A stretch of 64,000 nt of DNA, taken from positions 41,429 through 105,428 of the forward strand of contig CALZDP010000003.1 in the NCBI GenBank assembly GCA_945638575.1, given 5' to 3'. The position numbers and the translations under genes are program-made. The notes under the pieces were generated by a model that was not told the DNA's origin, ran no database searches, and was given only the letters and a program-made list of their open reading frames with translations. The stretch comes from an uncultured Clostridia bacterium. GTDB taxonomy: Bacteria > Bacillota > Clostridia > Christensenellales > Borkfalkiaceae. Positions 35,091 through 43,516 of this stretch are shown here, one piece after another. Each line of letters starts with the position of its first letter. The first letter of the stretch is position 1.

Positions 35091-35119
35091 ATTATAACAC
35101 TTAAAAAATCATTTGTAAA
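35091..35119 (-). promoter_or_regulatory. Promoter of rnpB
   Basis: TTTACA (35114-35119) and TATAAT (35091-35096) are separated by 17 bp and lie 7 bp before the predicted 5' end of the RNA. Confidence 0.85.
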
Positions 35120-35129
35120 ATATTTTATT

Positions 35130-36248
35130 TCACTTTTTTAAAGCAACCCCTTTAAAGGACAGAATATCCGAATCAAACTCGTACGCATTGCCCTTTTTTG
35201 ACAGACTTTTTTTAAAGGCTTCTTGCAATAAGTCGGTCAATAGGTCGGTTAAGCCGCTTATTTTGTCATAAAACAGGTAATACGCCATGCTTCCCGGAAC
35301 GGTATTTATTTCGTTTAAATACACAGTTTCCTCTTTAACGATGTAATCCATTCTCACCACGGAAGAAAAACCGAACTCGTCGTAAACTTTTTCGGTAATG
35401 TCTTTTACTTCGTTGCGAATTTTATCTGAAACTTTTGCTGGAAACTCTCTTTTTTTACACCCCGTTTTATTGCCGGAATATTTGTCCTCGAAGGTCAAAA
35501 ACCGATGTGAAGATATAGGTTTTTCAAGTTCGCTTACCAAAATTTTTCCGTTGCTTCGATAAGCGGCGCAGTTAACCTCGGTAAAATCTTGAATGTATTT
35601 TTCGGCAATAGCCTTTTCGTCGAACCTTAAAGCATAGGTAAGCGATTTTTTCAGTTCTTCATAGCCGTTTGCGACCGTTATCCCTATCGAGGACCCCGTG
35701 TCTGCAGGCTTTACTATCACGGGAAACCCTAAAGCCTCTTTAACCTCATACACGGTCTTTTCAATGTCTTTGTAAAAGTCCACTCGTAAAACCGTTTTAT
35801 AGTCAACTACCTTTACGCCGAAGTTTTTTAAGATGATTTTAGTAAGCGTTTTATCCATTGCCATCTTTGCGGTAAAGGTATCCGTCGTTACGCAAGGAAT
35901 GTTGCAAAGTTCAAAAAGTGCCCCTATAAGCCCGTTTTCGCCATTTCCGCCATGCATACAGTTTATTGCGCCGGCAACCGCATATAACGGTTTATTGCCT
36001 TTATATGCGTACAAAACGTTTTCCCCTGCGGATAGAGTTACCCTTGTAAGTTTCTTTTCGGAATACTCTTTATAAAAGCCGAGATTGAATAATTTTTTGT
36101 CTGTAAACCATTCTCCCCTTTTATTGACATAAACGGGCACAGGCTGAAATTTACTTTTGTCAAGGCTGTTTAGGGTTAAACAGCCCGTAATAATCGATAC
36201 GTCGTGCTCGGGTGAAACCCCGCCGAAAATTACAATAATCTTTTTCAA
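35130..36248 (-). CDS. ddl: D-alanine--D-alanine ligase
   Basis: It joins two D-alanines for the peptidoglycan stem peptide in the cytoplasm. The 372-aa ATP-grasp protein has the N-terminal FGGVSPEHDVSIITG, the substrate motif HGGNGENGLIGALFE, the ATP-binding VKPADTGSSIGI, and the C-terminal LNEINTVPGSMAYYLFYD with the metal ligands. MurF lies next upstream, so the two enzymes that build and attach D-Ala-D-Ala are together. A dispersed repeat copy (35914-35939) coincides with the conserved NGLIGA segment. D-Ala versus D-lactate preference cannot be told from this reading. Confidence 0.94.
   Translation of the reverse strand: MKKIIVIFGGVSPEHDVSIITGCLTLNSLDKSKFQPVPVYVNKRGEWFTDKKLFNLGFYKEYSEKKLTRVTLSAGENVLYAYKGNKPLYAVAGAINCMHGGNGENGLIGALFELCNIPCVTTDTFTAKMAMDKTLTKIILKNFGVKVVDYKTVLRVDFYKDIEKTVYEVKEALGFPVIVKPADTGSSIGITVANGYEELKKSLTYALRFDEKAIAEKYIQDFTEVNCAAYRSNGKILVSELEKPISSHRFLTFEDKYSGNKTGCKKREFPAKVSDKIRNEVKDITEKVYDEFGFSSVVRMDYIVKEETVYLNEINTVPGSMAYYLFYDKISGLTDLLTDLLQEAFKKSLSKKGNAYEFDSDILSFKGVALKK
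35914..35939 (+). repeat. Dispersed palindromic repeat, copy 14 (inside ddl)
   Basis: Reads AAAAGTGCCC, CTATAAGCCCG, TTTTC. It overlaps the conserved NGLIGA of ddl, so functional constraint on the protein could explain part of the match. Confidence 0.55.
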
Positions 36249-36367
36249 AAAAAATACCTGAAAACTAATTCCTCTTTAGCGCATTTTTGCTTTTTCGGAA
36301 GTGTTTTCAGATATTTTTCATGTGTTTTAATCGCTTTAACCGAAAATCGGTTTAACCATAGCGCTGT

Positions 36368-38062
36368 TTAATTAAATTTGTCGGGCAAATCGTTTTCAAA
36401 CAGCACTACGTCGCCCTCTTTGGATATACTTTGCAAAAACTTTATACCTTCGTTTAAGTTCGGCAAAATTTTAATATTTTCGTAAGGGAATTCCGAATCC
36501 AAAAGTCCGTCCCTTATTTTGTAAGCGTTTGGACCGCCTATAATTATAGCGAAGTCAACCACTTTTGCGATTCTTCTGCCGAAACGGAAGTTTTCTAAAT
36601 CTTCAAACCTGCCGAGTTCCACCAAACCGGGGGTAATGATTATTTTTCTTCCGTTAAAACCGGAAAAAACTTCTAACGCCGCAACAGTTCCGTCCACATT
36701 GGAATTGTAACTGTCGTCGATAATGGTCATTCCCATGTCGTTTTTCATAACTTCAAGTCGATGACGAATGGGCTTTATAAGGGAAATACCTTCTGCGATT
36801 TCTTCGGGCGTAAGACCTAATTCATACGCAAGCCTTACCGCCGCCATGATGTTGGAAACGTTATGCTTACCAATAAGCACTGTAGTTGCTTTTATCGTTT
36901 TGTCCTTAAAACAAATGGTAAACTTGCTTCCGTCTGCCCCCGTTACGATATCTTTACAGTAAACGCTGTCCGCGCGCTCGCTTTTAACGCCGGCGGTCAA
37001 AACCTTTATTCGCTTTTCGGCTTTTGCTCTTTCGCTTAACTTGTATGTGTTTTCGTTATCGGTTGCAAACACTACCGCACCGCCCTCTTTTACGCCGAGC
37101 GCAAGTTCATATTTGGTGTTCATAACCGCCTCAACGCTGCCGAAGGTTTCTAAGTGCTGGTTGCTTACCCCCGTAATTATACCGTAATCCGGCTTTACGA
37201 TGTCCGTAAGTTCCTTAATTTCGCCTGTGCGCCTTGCACCCATTTCCGCAATAAAAACGTCCTGCGTGCCGTCGTAACGGGTAACGCTTTTACATATTCC
37301 CATAGGCGTGTTGTATGATGCAGGCGTTGATAAAACGTTATATTTTACCGATAAAATGGTTCGCAAAATTTCTTTAACCGAAGTCTTGCCGTAACTTCCC
37401 GTAAGCCCGATTTTTATAAGCCCGTCGGCGTCGCTCAAAGTTTTTTTGCACCTTATAATATACTTTTTGTTATGGGCGTTTTCAAACGGCTTATTTAAAA
37501 AGTTGGAAAATTCCACCATAATCGGTATCATTGCAGGAGTTACGCACAACATTCCGAACCTTACGTCCAAAAAGTAATAGTTCTCTATAAGCAAATATCC
37601 GAGCATTTGCATTACGATAAGCACGAGCAATGTAAACAGGTAATAGGTTACGACAAAGGTTGCAAGCAACCTTACCGCGCGCCCCGTCAGAACAAGCAGG
37701 GACTTGTTTTTTCGTTTAAAATCAAAATGAATGTATATAACCGCAAAAAAGGCGTAAAAAACAAAGCCGAAATAAGAGTTCCACTGCATTTTGGTATAGG
37801 AAAACCCTACGCTGAACAACAAATACGCCATGCTTGAAAGCATTACCATCATCCATAGTCTTGTGATGTATATGTTGTCGAAGCGGTAAGTCCATTTGTC
37901 GTAAGCGCTTCTTACGTAACCGCAACTTTGCATTATCTGCATGAACTTTCTTGCGATAATCGCCGCAAAAACCGTGTTTATTAACGCGGCTATACAAGCA
38001 AATATGAAAAACTCCGTACTGAAAATTTCGGAAAATTTAGTTACTCCGTCGTAATTTATCAT
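36368..38062 (-). CDS. murF: MurF-like Mur ligase with N-terminal membrane domain
   Basis: The C-terminal ~370 residues are a Mur ligase: ATP loop GLTGSYGKTSVKEIL (near 212-226), EMGARRTGEIKELTDI, a central-domain LIGKHNVSNIMAAVRLA and a C-terminal DDSYNSNVDGTVAALEVF, the pattern of UDP-MurNAc-tripeptide:D-Ala-D-Ala ligase. Unusually, the first ~190 residues are a membrane region with about five hydrophobic spans, so the enzyme would be membrane-bound. The total of 564 aa compares with ~450 for standard MurF. The ATG overlaps the hydrolase stop by 4 bp. MurF-like function is supported by ddl directly downstream. Confidence 0.85.
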   Translation of the reverse strand: MINYDGVTKFSEIFSTEFFIFACIAALINTVFAAIIARKFMQIMQSCGYVRSAYDKWTYRFDNIYITRLWMMVMLSSMAYLLFSVGFSYTKMQWNSYFGFVFYAFFAVIYIHFDFKRKNKSLLVLTGRAVRLLATFVVTYYLFTLLVLIVMQMLGYLLIENYYFLDVRFGMLCVTPAMIPIMVEFSNFLNKPFENAHNKKYIIRCKKTLSDADGLIKIGLTGSYGKTSVKEILRTILSVKYNVLSTPASYNTPMGICKSVTRYDGTQDVFIAEMGARRTGEIKELTDIVKPDYGIITGVSNQHLETFGSVEAVMNTKYELALGVKEGGAVVFATDNENTYKLSERAKAEKRIKVLTAGVKSERADSVYCKDIVTGADGSKFTICFKDKTIKATTVLIGKHNVSNIMAAVRLAYELGLTPEEIAEGISLIKPIRHRLEVMKNDMGMTIIDDSYNSNVDGTVAALEVFSGFNGRKIIITPGLVELGRFEDLENFRFGRRIAKVVDFAIIIGGPNAYKIRDGLLDSEFPYENIKILPNLNEGIKFLQSISKEGDVVLFENDLPDKFN

Positions 38063-38796
38063 ATCAAAAAATCCTTTACGATAATATTGAAAGAACGATA
38101 ATCGTCAATAAAAGCAAAATGTCCGCCGTTTAAGGTTACAAGCGCACTGTTTTTTATCCCCTTGTTTAGCCTTTTTGCCATATACATAGGGGTTTCTTTA
38201 TCATTTTTGCCTTCTACGATAAGCGTGGGCGCGGTTATATATTTTAACTTGTAGTCAAGATGCTCGTTTACGATTTTTATAAAACTCAATCTGTTGTTTT
38301 CGGGCATGCTTTCTATACCGCTTTTGTTGAATTTTGCACTGAATTTTTTAGCGCGGTCTTTACCGAAAATGGCTTTAATCGACTTATAGCCCCACTTTTT
38401 TGCGTAGTAGCCTATGCTTCTTTTGGGTTTTAGCCCTGCGGCGCCCGTTAAAACGATTTTGCTAAAATCGTAAGGTGAAATCTTTAAAACTATTCTTGCC
38501 CCGAAAGAATGTGCTATAACCGAAAATTTATTACCCTTTTCACATTCGCCCGTTTCTTTTATAAAGGAAAGAACCGAATTTGCGTAATCTTCGAGCGAAT
38601 AAGGATAGTTTAGCGGAGTCTTAAATCCCGGTAAATCCGGACAGTATACCTTGAAAAATTGAGAAAAGTATTCAAGTTGATAATAAAAACTTTCTTTTGA
38701 CGAACCGTAACCGTGTAAAAATAACAACGGCGCGCCGTCTCCGCCGACGAAAGTTTCCATACCGTTAATATTAGTGATTATAAAAGGTCCTCGCAA
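38059..38796 (-). CDS. Alpha/beta-fold hydrolase
   Basis: A 245-aa cytoplasmic hydrolase of unknown substrate. The oxyanion-region FLHGYGSSKESF, nucleophile elbow AHSFGARI (Ser near 96) and a terminal catalytic His in NGGHFAF are visible, with the acid probably in VEGKNDKETP. It overlaps rimI by 19 bp and murF by 4 bp, so it is tightly coupled to cell-wall and tRNA-modification genes. A dispersed repeat copy in the middle is read as KWGYKSI; the same seven residues, encoded by nearly the same 22 nt, occur in the AraC protein at 41802-42566. Confidence 0.85.
   Translation of the reverse strand: MRGPFIITNINGMETFVGGDGAPLLFLHGYGSSKESFYYQLEYFSQFFKVYCPDLPGFKTPLNYPYSLEDYANSVLSFIKETGECEKGNKFSVIAHSFGARIVLKISPYDFSKIVLTGAAGLKPKRSIGYYAKKWGYKSIKAIFGKDRAKKFSAKFNKSGIESMPENNRLSFIKIVNEHLDYKLKYITAPTLIVEGKNDKETPMYMAKRLNKGIKNSALVTLNGGHFAFIDDYRSFNIIVKDFLI
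38374..38399 (-). repeat. Dispersed 26-bp palindromic repeat, copy 15 (inside hydrolase CDS)
   Basis: On the minus strand AAAAGTGGGG, CTATAAGTCG, ATTAAA. It shares 22 consecutive bases with copy 19 in the AraC gene and is in the same reading frame. Confidence 0.8.
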
Positions 38797-39215
38797 TCAA
38801 ACGACATTAAAATAGCGTCCTCGTCGCCGTAATAACCCTTTCTTACGCCGTCGCATTTAAAACCGCATTTAGCGTAAAGGCATTTTGCAGGCGTGTTGGA
38901 AGCCCTTACTTCCAAAAAAATCTTTTCCGCAGAAAGGCTTTTACTTAAGTTCTTCGCCCTGTCTATAAGAAGAGTCCCGTAACCAAGGTTTCTACACCTT
39001 TTATCAACCGCGATATTTATAATTTCAAACAAATATTTTGTGGCGATAACCGACATATAGGCAGAGATTTCGCCCTTTTCTTCTATAACGAAACTTTTAT
39101 AAACGGGGTTTAAAAACAAATCGGAAAACATACCTTCCGTCCACGGATCTTTAAAACTTTCCCGTTCGATTTTCATTACCTTGTCAAGGTCGAAGAAAGT
39201 CATTTCACGAATCAT
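38778..39215 (-). CDS. rimI: Ribosomal-protein-alanine N-acetyltransferase RimI
   Basis: A 145-aa GNAT acetyltransferase that in its family acetylates the N-terminus of ribosomal protein S18. It has the acetyl-CoA loop VDKRCRNLGYGTLLIDRA and the RimI-type tail LEVRASNTPAKCLYAKCGFK. It overlaps tsaB by 4 bp; tsaB-rimI adjacency is the standard Firmicutes order and supports the name. It contains a partial repeat copy (39045-39070). Confidence 0.92.
   Translation of the reverse strand: MIREMTFFDLDKVMKIERESFKDPWTEGMFSDLFLNPVYKSFVIEEKGEISAYMSVIATKYLFEIINIAVDKRCRNLGYGTLLIDRAKNLSKSLSAEKIFLEVRASNTPAKCLYAKCGFKCDGVRKGYYGDEDAILMSFDCEDLL
39045..39070 (-). repeat. Dispersed palindromic repeat, copy 16 (inside rimI)
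   Basis: The right half on the minus strand, CCTATATGTCGGTTATCGCC, matches the family; the left arm is diverged. Confidence 0.55.
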
Positions 39216-39820
39216 TTTCTGCCTTCTTCCGCTTGAGATAAGCGAAGATAGAAAGGATGAAGATCGTCGACGTTTTCCGTTATGCGTGAAGTATTGCCTT
39301 CAACGGCGTTAATAAGTCCGCCGATTAAATCGGGAACTTTGTCGCAAAACCCCTCTATAAGCCCGTTAGCGACTATTTTATACTCTTTTTGAAGGTCAAT
39401 AAGTTCTTCTTTCGAGATAAACTTCGGTTGGATGGTTACCATGTCGCCATTGAAACCTTGAGCGTAAAAATGGTCGTGCTTAGCATCTATTACGGCAAGT
39501 CGTTTGCCATTTTCAGTATATGCGATAGCCTCTAAGGTTGTTACGGGAAGCACAGGTTTATTGTAAGCGTCCGCAAAGCCTTTAACGGTCGCCACGCCGA
39601 TTCTTATTCCCGTAAAAGAGCCGGGACCTACCGTAGAGCAAAAAAAGTCTGCGTCTTTTAAATCAAGATTGCAGTTTTTTGCCGTTTCTTCGATAGCCGG
39701 CATTAGGGAAACGGAGTGTTTAACCCCTGCCATTTCCGAATAATAGGTCTTATAAACTTCACCGTTACGGCAAATAACGCTTAAATAATCACCGCTGGTG
39801 TCTATCGCAAGGTATTTCAT
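39212..39820 (-). CDS. tsaB: tRNA threonylcarbamoyladenosine biosynthesis protein TsaB
   Basis: TsaB is a scaffold partner of TsaD in making t6A37 on ANN-decoding tRNAs. The 202-aa ASKHA-fold protein begins MKYLAIDTSGDYLSV and has the conserved FCSTVGPGSFTGIRIGVATV block. It overlaps tsaE (4 bp) and rimI (4 bp). TsaD is not in the window. A repeat copy (39346-39371) is read through as NGLI. Confidence 0.95.
   Translation of the reverse strand: MKYLAIDTSGDYLSVICRNGEVYKTYYSEMAGVKHSVSLMPAIEETAKNCNLDLKDADFFCSTVGPGSFTGIRIGVATVKGFADAYNKPVLPVTTLEAIAYTENGKRLAVIDAKHDHFYAQGFNGDMVTIQPKFISKEELIDLQKEYKIVANGLIEGFCDKVPDLIGGLINAVEGNTSRITENVDDLHPFYLRLSQAEEGRK
39346..39371 (+). repeat. Dispersed palindromic repeat, copy 17 (inside tsaB)
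   Basis: Reads AAAACCCCT, CTATAAGCCCG, TTAGCG. The left arm is weak; the coding requirement NGLI could also explain part of the match. Confidence 0.5.
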
Positions 39821-40221
39821 AAAGTAATAATCCTTTTTTGGTTTTCCACCGTAATTTTTACGATTTTACAGTTTTTAGGCAACACCGATTTGATGTTTTC
39901 AGCCCACTCTATAAGACAGATTCCGCCTGCTTCAAAGTAGTCGGTAAGCCCGAGCGCAAGGGCTTGTTCACCGCTCGATAACCTGTAACAGTCGTAATGA
40001 TACAGCACGCCGTCGTAATCGTTCATATATGCGTAAGTGGGGCTTACCACGCTTTGCGTTATTCCAAGCCCGTCGGCAACCCCTTTTGCGAATACCGTTT
40101 TACCTGCGCCCATTTCGCCTTCCAACAATACGACGTCGTTTTTATTAAGTGTTTTTGCGTACGAAGAAGCGATTTTAAAAGTTTCTTCGGGACTGTTTGA
40201 CAGATAAACCATTTTAGTCAC
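39817..40221 (-). CDS. tsaE: tRNA threonylcarbamoyladenosine biosynthesis ATPase TsaE
   Basis: The ATPase that resets the TsaBD complex in t6A synthesis. The 134-aa protein shows Walker A EGEMGAGKTVFAKG, SPTYAYMNDY and the family's YHYDCYRL and LIEWAENI motifs. It overlaps the ECF gene upstream by 8 bp and tsaB downstream by 4 bp, within a six-gene coupled run. Confidence 0.96.
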   Translation of the reverse strand: MTKMVYLSNSPEETFKIASSYAKTLNKNDVVLLEGEMGAGKTVFAKGVADGLGITQSVVSPTYAYMNDYDGVLYHYDCYRLSSGEQALALGLTDYFEAGGICLIEWAENIKSVLPKNCKIVKITVENQKRIITL

Positions 40222-40819
40222 CTATTTTGTTAATAAGTTTGGTTAACGATTTATAAAGTAAGAACGTTATGACAGACGCCAGCAAGCACCTTAACAGGTT
40301 GAAGGGTATGACCGCACCGAATGTGTAATAGGTGTAAAAGTTATTTTCGGTAACGTTAAAGGACGGGGGGCAAAGGGAAGCAATTTTATCAAGCGTGAAT
40401 CCCATAACTTTAAGATAAAGCGGTATCATAATATACAGGTTGCAAACGGTTGCCACTAAAATAGAACAGACCGAACCTATAATCAAAGAGATTACCGCGC
40501 CTTTTTTGGTCCTATTGTATTTATAGAAAAGGGAAGAAGCAATTACGAACGTAAGCCCGTTCAGCAGGTCGGATAATTCCCCTACGCACATGGTGTGCGA
40601 AAAAGGCAGTTTTAACAAAATTTTTACCAAAACGATAATTCCGCCGGCGATAGGCCCCATAGAAAATCCGCCGATAAGCGCAGGCACGTCGGATAAATTT
40701 AGCGCCAAAAAGGAAGGAAACATAAACGCAAGGGGGATATTGATTAAATACAATACGTATGATAGCGCCGTCATAATGGCGATTTTTGCAATTTTTCTTG
40801 CCGTAAAATAATTTTTCAT
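40214..40819 (-). CDS. ECF transporter S component, RibU-like
   Basis: A 201-aa integral membrane protein with about six spans that would bind a vitamin and dock on a shared ECF energising module (not in this window). The segment LNLSDVPALIGGFSMGPIAGGI is the marker I associate with the RibU/flavin S-component group. No FMN riboswitch is visible in the leader, so the riboflavin assignment is tentative. It leads the operon ECF-tsaE-tsaB-rimI-hydrolase-murF behind a TTGACA-17-TAGAAT promoter. Confidence 0.8.
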   Translation of the reverse strand: MKNYFTARKIAKIAIMTALSYVLYLINIPLAFMFPSFLALNLSDVPALIGGFSMGPIAGGIIVLVKILLKLPFSHTMCVGELSDLLNGLTFVIASSLFYKYNRTKKGAVISLIIGSVCSILVATVCNLYIMIPLYLKVMGFTLDKIASLCPPSFNVTENNFYTYYTFGAVIPFNLLRCLLASVITFLLYKSLTKLINKIGD

Positions 40820-40868
40820 ATTTTGTCCTTAGATTATAATGTTAACATATAAAAGTAAAAGCAACTTA

Positions 40869-40897
40869 ATTCTATTATAAAATGAAAACGTTGTCAA
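40869..40897 (-). promoter_or_regulatory. Promoter of the ECF-tsaE-tsaB-rimI-murF operon
   Basis: TTGACA (40892-40897) and TAGAAT (40869-40874) are separated by 17 bp on the minus strand. Confidence 0.7.
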
Positions 40898-40986
40898 GTA
40901 TATATAAAGTCGTAACCGTCTGTATTTGGCGATTACGACAAAATAAAACAATTTGTTTTTTTGAACGGCATATTTTGCAAAAGCGC

Positions 40987-41013
40987 GAATAACCGACCTA
41001 TTGCCCGACTTTT
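40987..41013 (-). repeat. Dispersed palindromic repeat, copy 18 (intergenic)
   Basis: On the minus strand AAAAGTCGGGC, AATAGGTCG, GTTATTC, with one mismatch in the core. Confidence 0.75.
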
Positions 41014-41040
41014 GTCGTTTTTTATTGCGCCGATACGGGG

Positions 41041-41763
41041 TTAACCGTCCACCGCTGCCTTTAAAACTTCGCCCACTTTATCGTGTATAACCAAGTTTGC
41101 CCTATTATCGTAAGAGGTACTGTCTTTGTTTATCAAAACCAAATTTTTGCCCCTGAAATAATCTATAAGCCCTGCCGCCGGATATACGGTTAAAGAGGTC
41201 CCGGCAACTATTAAGGTTTCGCAATTATGAATGGCATTTATTCCGCCATAGTAAGCGTCTTCGGGCAAGCACTCGCCGTACAGGACAACGTCCGGCTTGA
41301 TTATACCGCCGCAGTCGCATTTGGGGACTCCGCGGCTGTTCAAAATTTTATCCGCGCCGTAAAACTTACCGCATTTTTGACAATGATTTTTAAGAACGGT
41401 ACCGTGAAGTTCATAAACGGTTTTACAGCCTGCAAGTTGGTGTAATCCGTCAATGTTTTGCGTAACTATCCCTTTAAGTTTGCCCATGTCCTCAAGTTTT
41501 TTTAAACTGCAGTGGGCAAAGTTTGGCTTAGCGGATAGGCAAATCATTTTTTCACGGTAAAAGTCGTAAAACTCTTCCGTCTTTGACATAAAAAAGTCGT
41601 GGGATAGTATTTCTTCCGGCGGATATTTAAACTTCATATGATAAAGCCCGTCCACGCTTCTGAAATCGGGTATCCCGCTTTCGGTGGAAACACCGGCTCC
41701 GCCGAAAAAAACTATATTGTTCGACTGCTCGATTATTTGTTTTAAAAGTTCAAGTTCGCTCAT
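41041..41763 (-). CDS. cobB: NAD-dependent protein deacylase (sirtuin)
   Basis: A 240-aa class III deacylase using NAD+ to remove acyl groups from lysine. It has the NAD motif FFGGAGVSTESGIPDFRS, TQNIDGLH with the catalytic His following in ELHGT, and a four-Cys zinc site (CQKCGKFY and CDCGG). Length is normal. It is preceded by an AraC-type regulator and probably follows it on one transcript. Confidence 0.95.
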   Translation of the reverse strand: MSELELLKQIIEQSNNIVFFGGAGVSTESGIPDFRSVDGLYHMKFKYPPEEILSHDFFMSKTEEFYDFYREKMICLSAKPNFAHCSLKKLEDMGKLKGIVTQNIDGLHQLAGCKTVYELHGTVLKNHCQKCGKFYGADKILNSRGVPKCDCGGIIKPDVVLYGECLPEDAYYGGINAIHNCETLIVAGTSLTVYPAAGLIDYFRGKNLVLINKDSTSYDNRANLVIHDKVGEVLKAAVDG

Positions 41764-41801
41764 AAATTGCCCCTTTAAAGATAAATTGTCGCCTTAATCT
41801 A

Positions 41802-42566
41802 TTATTGGTCGTCCTCGATTAAACTTCCCACTTGCGCACGCTTTGACGCAGGCTTATCGAATCTGTGCGCATACGCAAGCGGAGAAAGGGAAAATCTTTT
41901 TTTAAACAGTCTGGAAAAATACAAAGGATCGGCGTAGCCGCACAAAGAAGCCACCCTTTTTACGGTGTAATTCATTCTGTCCGCACCCGAAAGCAATGCG
42001 CGCGCCTTATTCATCCTTTTATAAGTCAAATATTCCTTCGGGGTATATCCCGTTCTGCTTTTAAAAAGTTTTTTAAGGTAATTTTGACTGTAAGAAATGT
42101 TTTTCAAATATTGATCGAGTTTAAAATCCGCATTGCCTATATTTTCGTTTATCGTCTTTTTGATTTCCTCGGTAACGCCCGTACTTTCGCCAGCGACATC
42201 TTCACCGATGTAACCGGCAATAAGCGTACCAAGACCTTCCATAACCGTACCGCCGACGTCAAAACATCTTAAAGCCTCTTTAAGGCAAAAAAGCAAAGGT
42301 TTGGTTTCGCCGTCCGTCATCAGATCGGTTGAAGTCTTAAAGGATCCCCCTTTAACTTCCATATAGTAAAATTCCGTATTGTCGGCGGTTTTGCAAATCG
42401 AAGATCCGTTTAACGATAAAAACTGACCGCCGTGTAAAACCCTTTCGGAGTTTCCGAAACCGACCTGCAATTCACCGCAAAAACAGTAAATAATCGACTT
42501 ATAGCCCCACTTATTTGAAAAAGTTTCATCTTTGGAAAAAACTTTTACCAGCGTAATTTCATTCAT
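41802..42566 (-). CDS. AraC-family transcriptional regulator
   Basis: A 254-aa regulator with a cupin-like sensory N-terminus (VLHGGQFLSLNG) and two C-terminal helix-turn-helix motifs (LKNISYSQNYLKKLFKSRTG and VKRVASLCGYADPLYFSRLFKK). The ligand is unknown; homologues often respond to sugars. It starts 4 bp after the HAD gene. A repeat copy near the N-terminus is translated as KWGYKSI. Confidence 0.9.
   Translation of the reverse strand: MNEITLVKVFSKDETFSNKWGYKSIIYCFCGELQVGFGNSERVLHGGQFLSLNGSSICKTADNTEFYYMEVKGGSFKTSTDLMTDGETKPLLFCLKEALRCFDVGGTVMEGLGTLIAGYIGEDVAGESTGVTEEIKKTINENIGNADFKLDQYLKNISYSQNYLKKLFKSRTGYTPKEYLTYKRMNKARALLSGADRMNYTVKRVASLCGYADPLYFSRLFKKRFSLSPLAYAHRFDKPASKRAQVGSLIEDDQ
42489..42515 (-). 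repeat. Dispersed 26-bp palindromic repeat, copy 19 (inside AraC CDS)
   Basis: On the minus strand AATAAGTGGGG, CTATAAGTCG, ATTATT. It shares 22 consecutive bases with copy 15. Confidence 0.8.
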
Positions 42567-42570
42567 ACCG

Positions 42571-43368
42571 TTACCCTAAATTTAAAAGTTTATATATAAG
42601 TTCGGCAACGCCGTCGTCGTCGCAACTGCCGGTTACAAGGTCGCATTTATCTTTTAAGTCCTTGGCGGCGTTACCCATCGCTACCGACAAACCTGCGCCT
42701 TCAAGCATAGGAAGATCGTTATATCCGTCGCCGACGGCTACCGTTTCGGACATATCCGCGCCTAATTCTTCAGCCACTTTTTGAAGCGCCGTCTTTTTGG
42801 AACATTGGGCGTTAACGAACTCTAAAAAATCCGCGCGTGAAATATAGCAAGCACACTTTCCCTGCAAAATCTCTTTCATTTCCTTGCAAAACTTTGGCGT
42901 GGATACGGGATCGTCATACCACAAAACTTTGGTAACCGTATCGTTGCAAACGTTTTTTAAATCGCCGACGAATATTGGCTCTACATTAGAAACGGTCTTG
43001 TAAAAGTCCACCTTTTTACTTGGCTTTTCGGCGTAAAGTTTGCCGTCGTTCCACATAATCATGACGGAATCTCTTTTATGCCCTTCGTCTACTATTGTTT
43101 CCGCAACCCTTTTGGGAAGATTGAGCGCGTAAGCGATTTTACCGCCGTTAACTATCATTGCGCCGTTATAAAGTATAAATGCGCCGTCCGTTAATCCGCA
43201 GGCTTTGGCAACCGACAAAACGCCTTGATAAGGTCTGCCGGTGGAAAGCACCACTTTAAGCCCGTTATCTTCCGCAAGCCTGACAGCCGCCTTAGTAACA
43301 GCGGTTAGTTTGCCTTCGCTGTTTAGTAAAGTGCCGTCCATGTCGCACGCCAAAATCTTATACTTCAT
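42571..43368 (-). CDS. Cof-type HAD-superfamily phosphatase
   Basis: A 265-aa hydrolase expected to dephosphorylate sugar phosphates or flavin-like substrates. It has HAD motif I ACDMDGTLLNSEG, motif II LSTGRP and motif IV VAVGDGYNDLPML, with a C2-type cap between. The ATG at 43368 (MKYKILACDMDG) is preferred over the track's GTG four codons upstream because GGACGGG lies just before it. Confidence 0.9.
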   Translation of the reverse strand: MKYKILACDMDGTLLNSEGKLTAVTKAAVRLAEDNGLKVVLSTGRPYQGVLSVAKACGLTDGAFILYNGAMIVNGGKIAYALNLPKRVAETIVDEGHKRDSVMIMWNDGKLYAEKPSKKVDFYKTVSNVEPIFVGDLKNVCNDTVTKVLWYDDPVSTPKFCKEMKEILQGKCACYISRADFLEFVNAQCSKKTALQKVAEELGADMSETVAVGDGYNDLPMLEGAGLSVAMGNAAKDLKDKCDLVTGSCDDDGVAELIYKLLNLG

Positions 43369-43443
43369 AAACCCGTCCACACATAAAATATTTAATCGAT
43401 TTTATTATATCGCAAATTTAACAAATAACAAAGTAAATTCCGC

Positions 43444-43485
43444 AAAAAAAAATCCTTTGGGGTATTTTACCGCAAAGGATTTTTT
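43444..43485 (-). terminator. Strong terminator after spoIVA
   Basis: AAATCCTTTG and CAAAGGATTT flank an inner GGTA-TTT-TACC stem and are bordered by A and T runs. Confidence 0.92.
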
Positions 43486-43516
43486 ATCGGTTAATTAAAT
43501 ATCTGTTAAATTTTCC

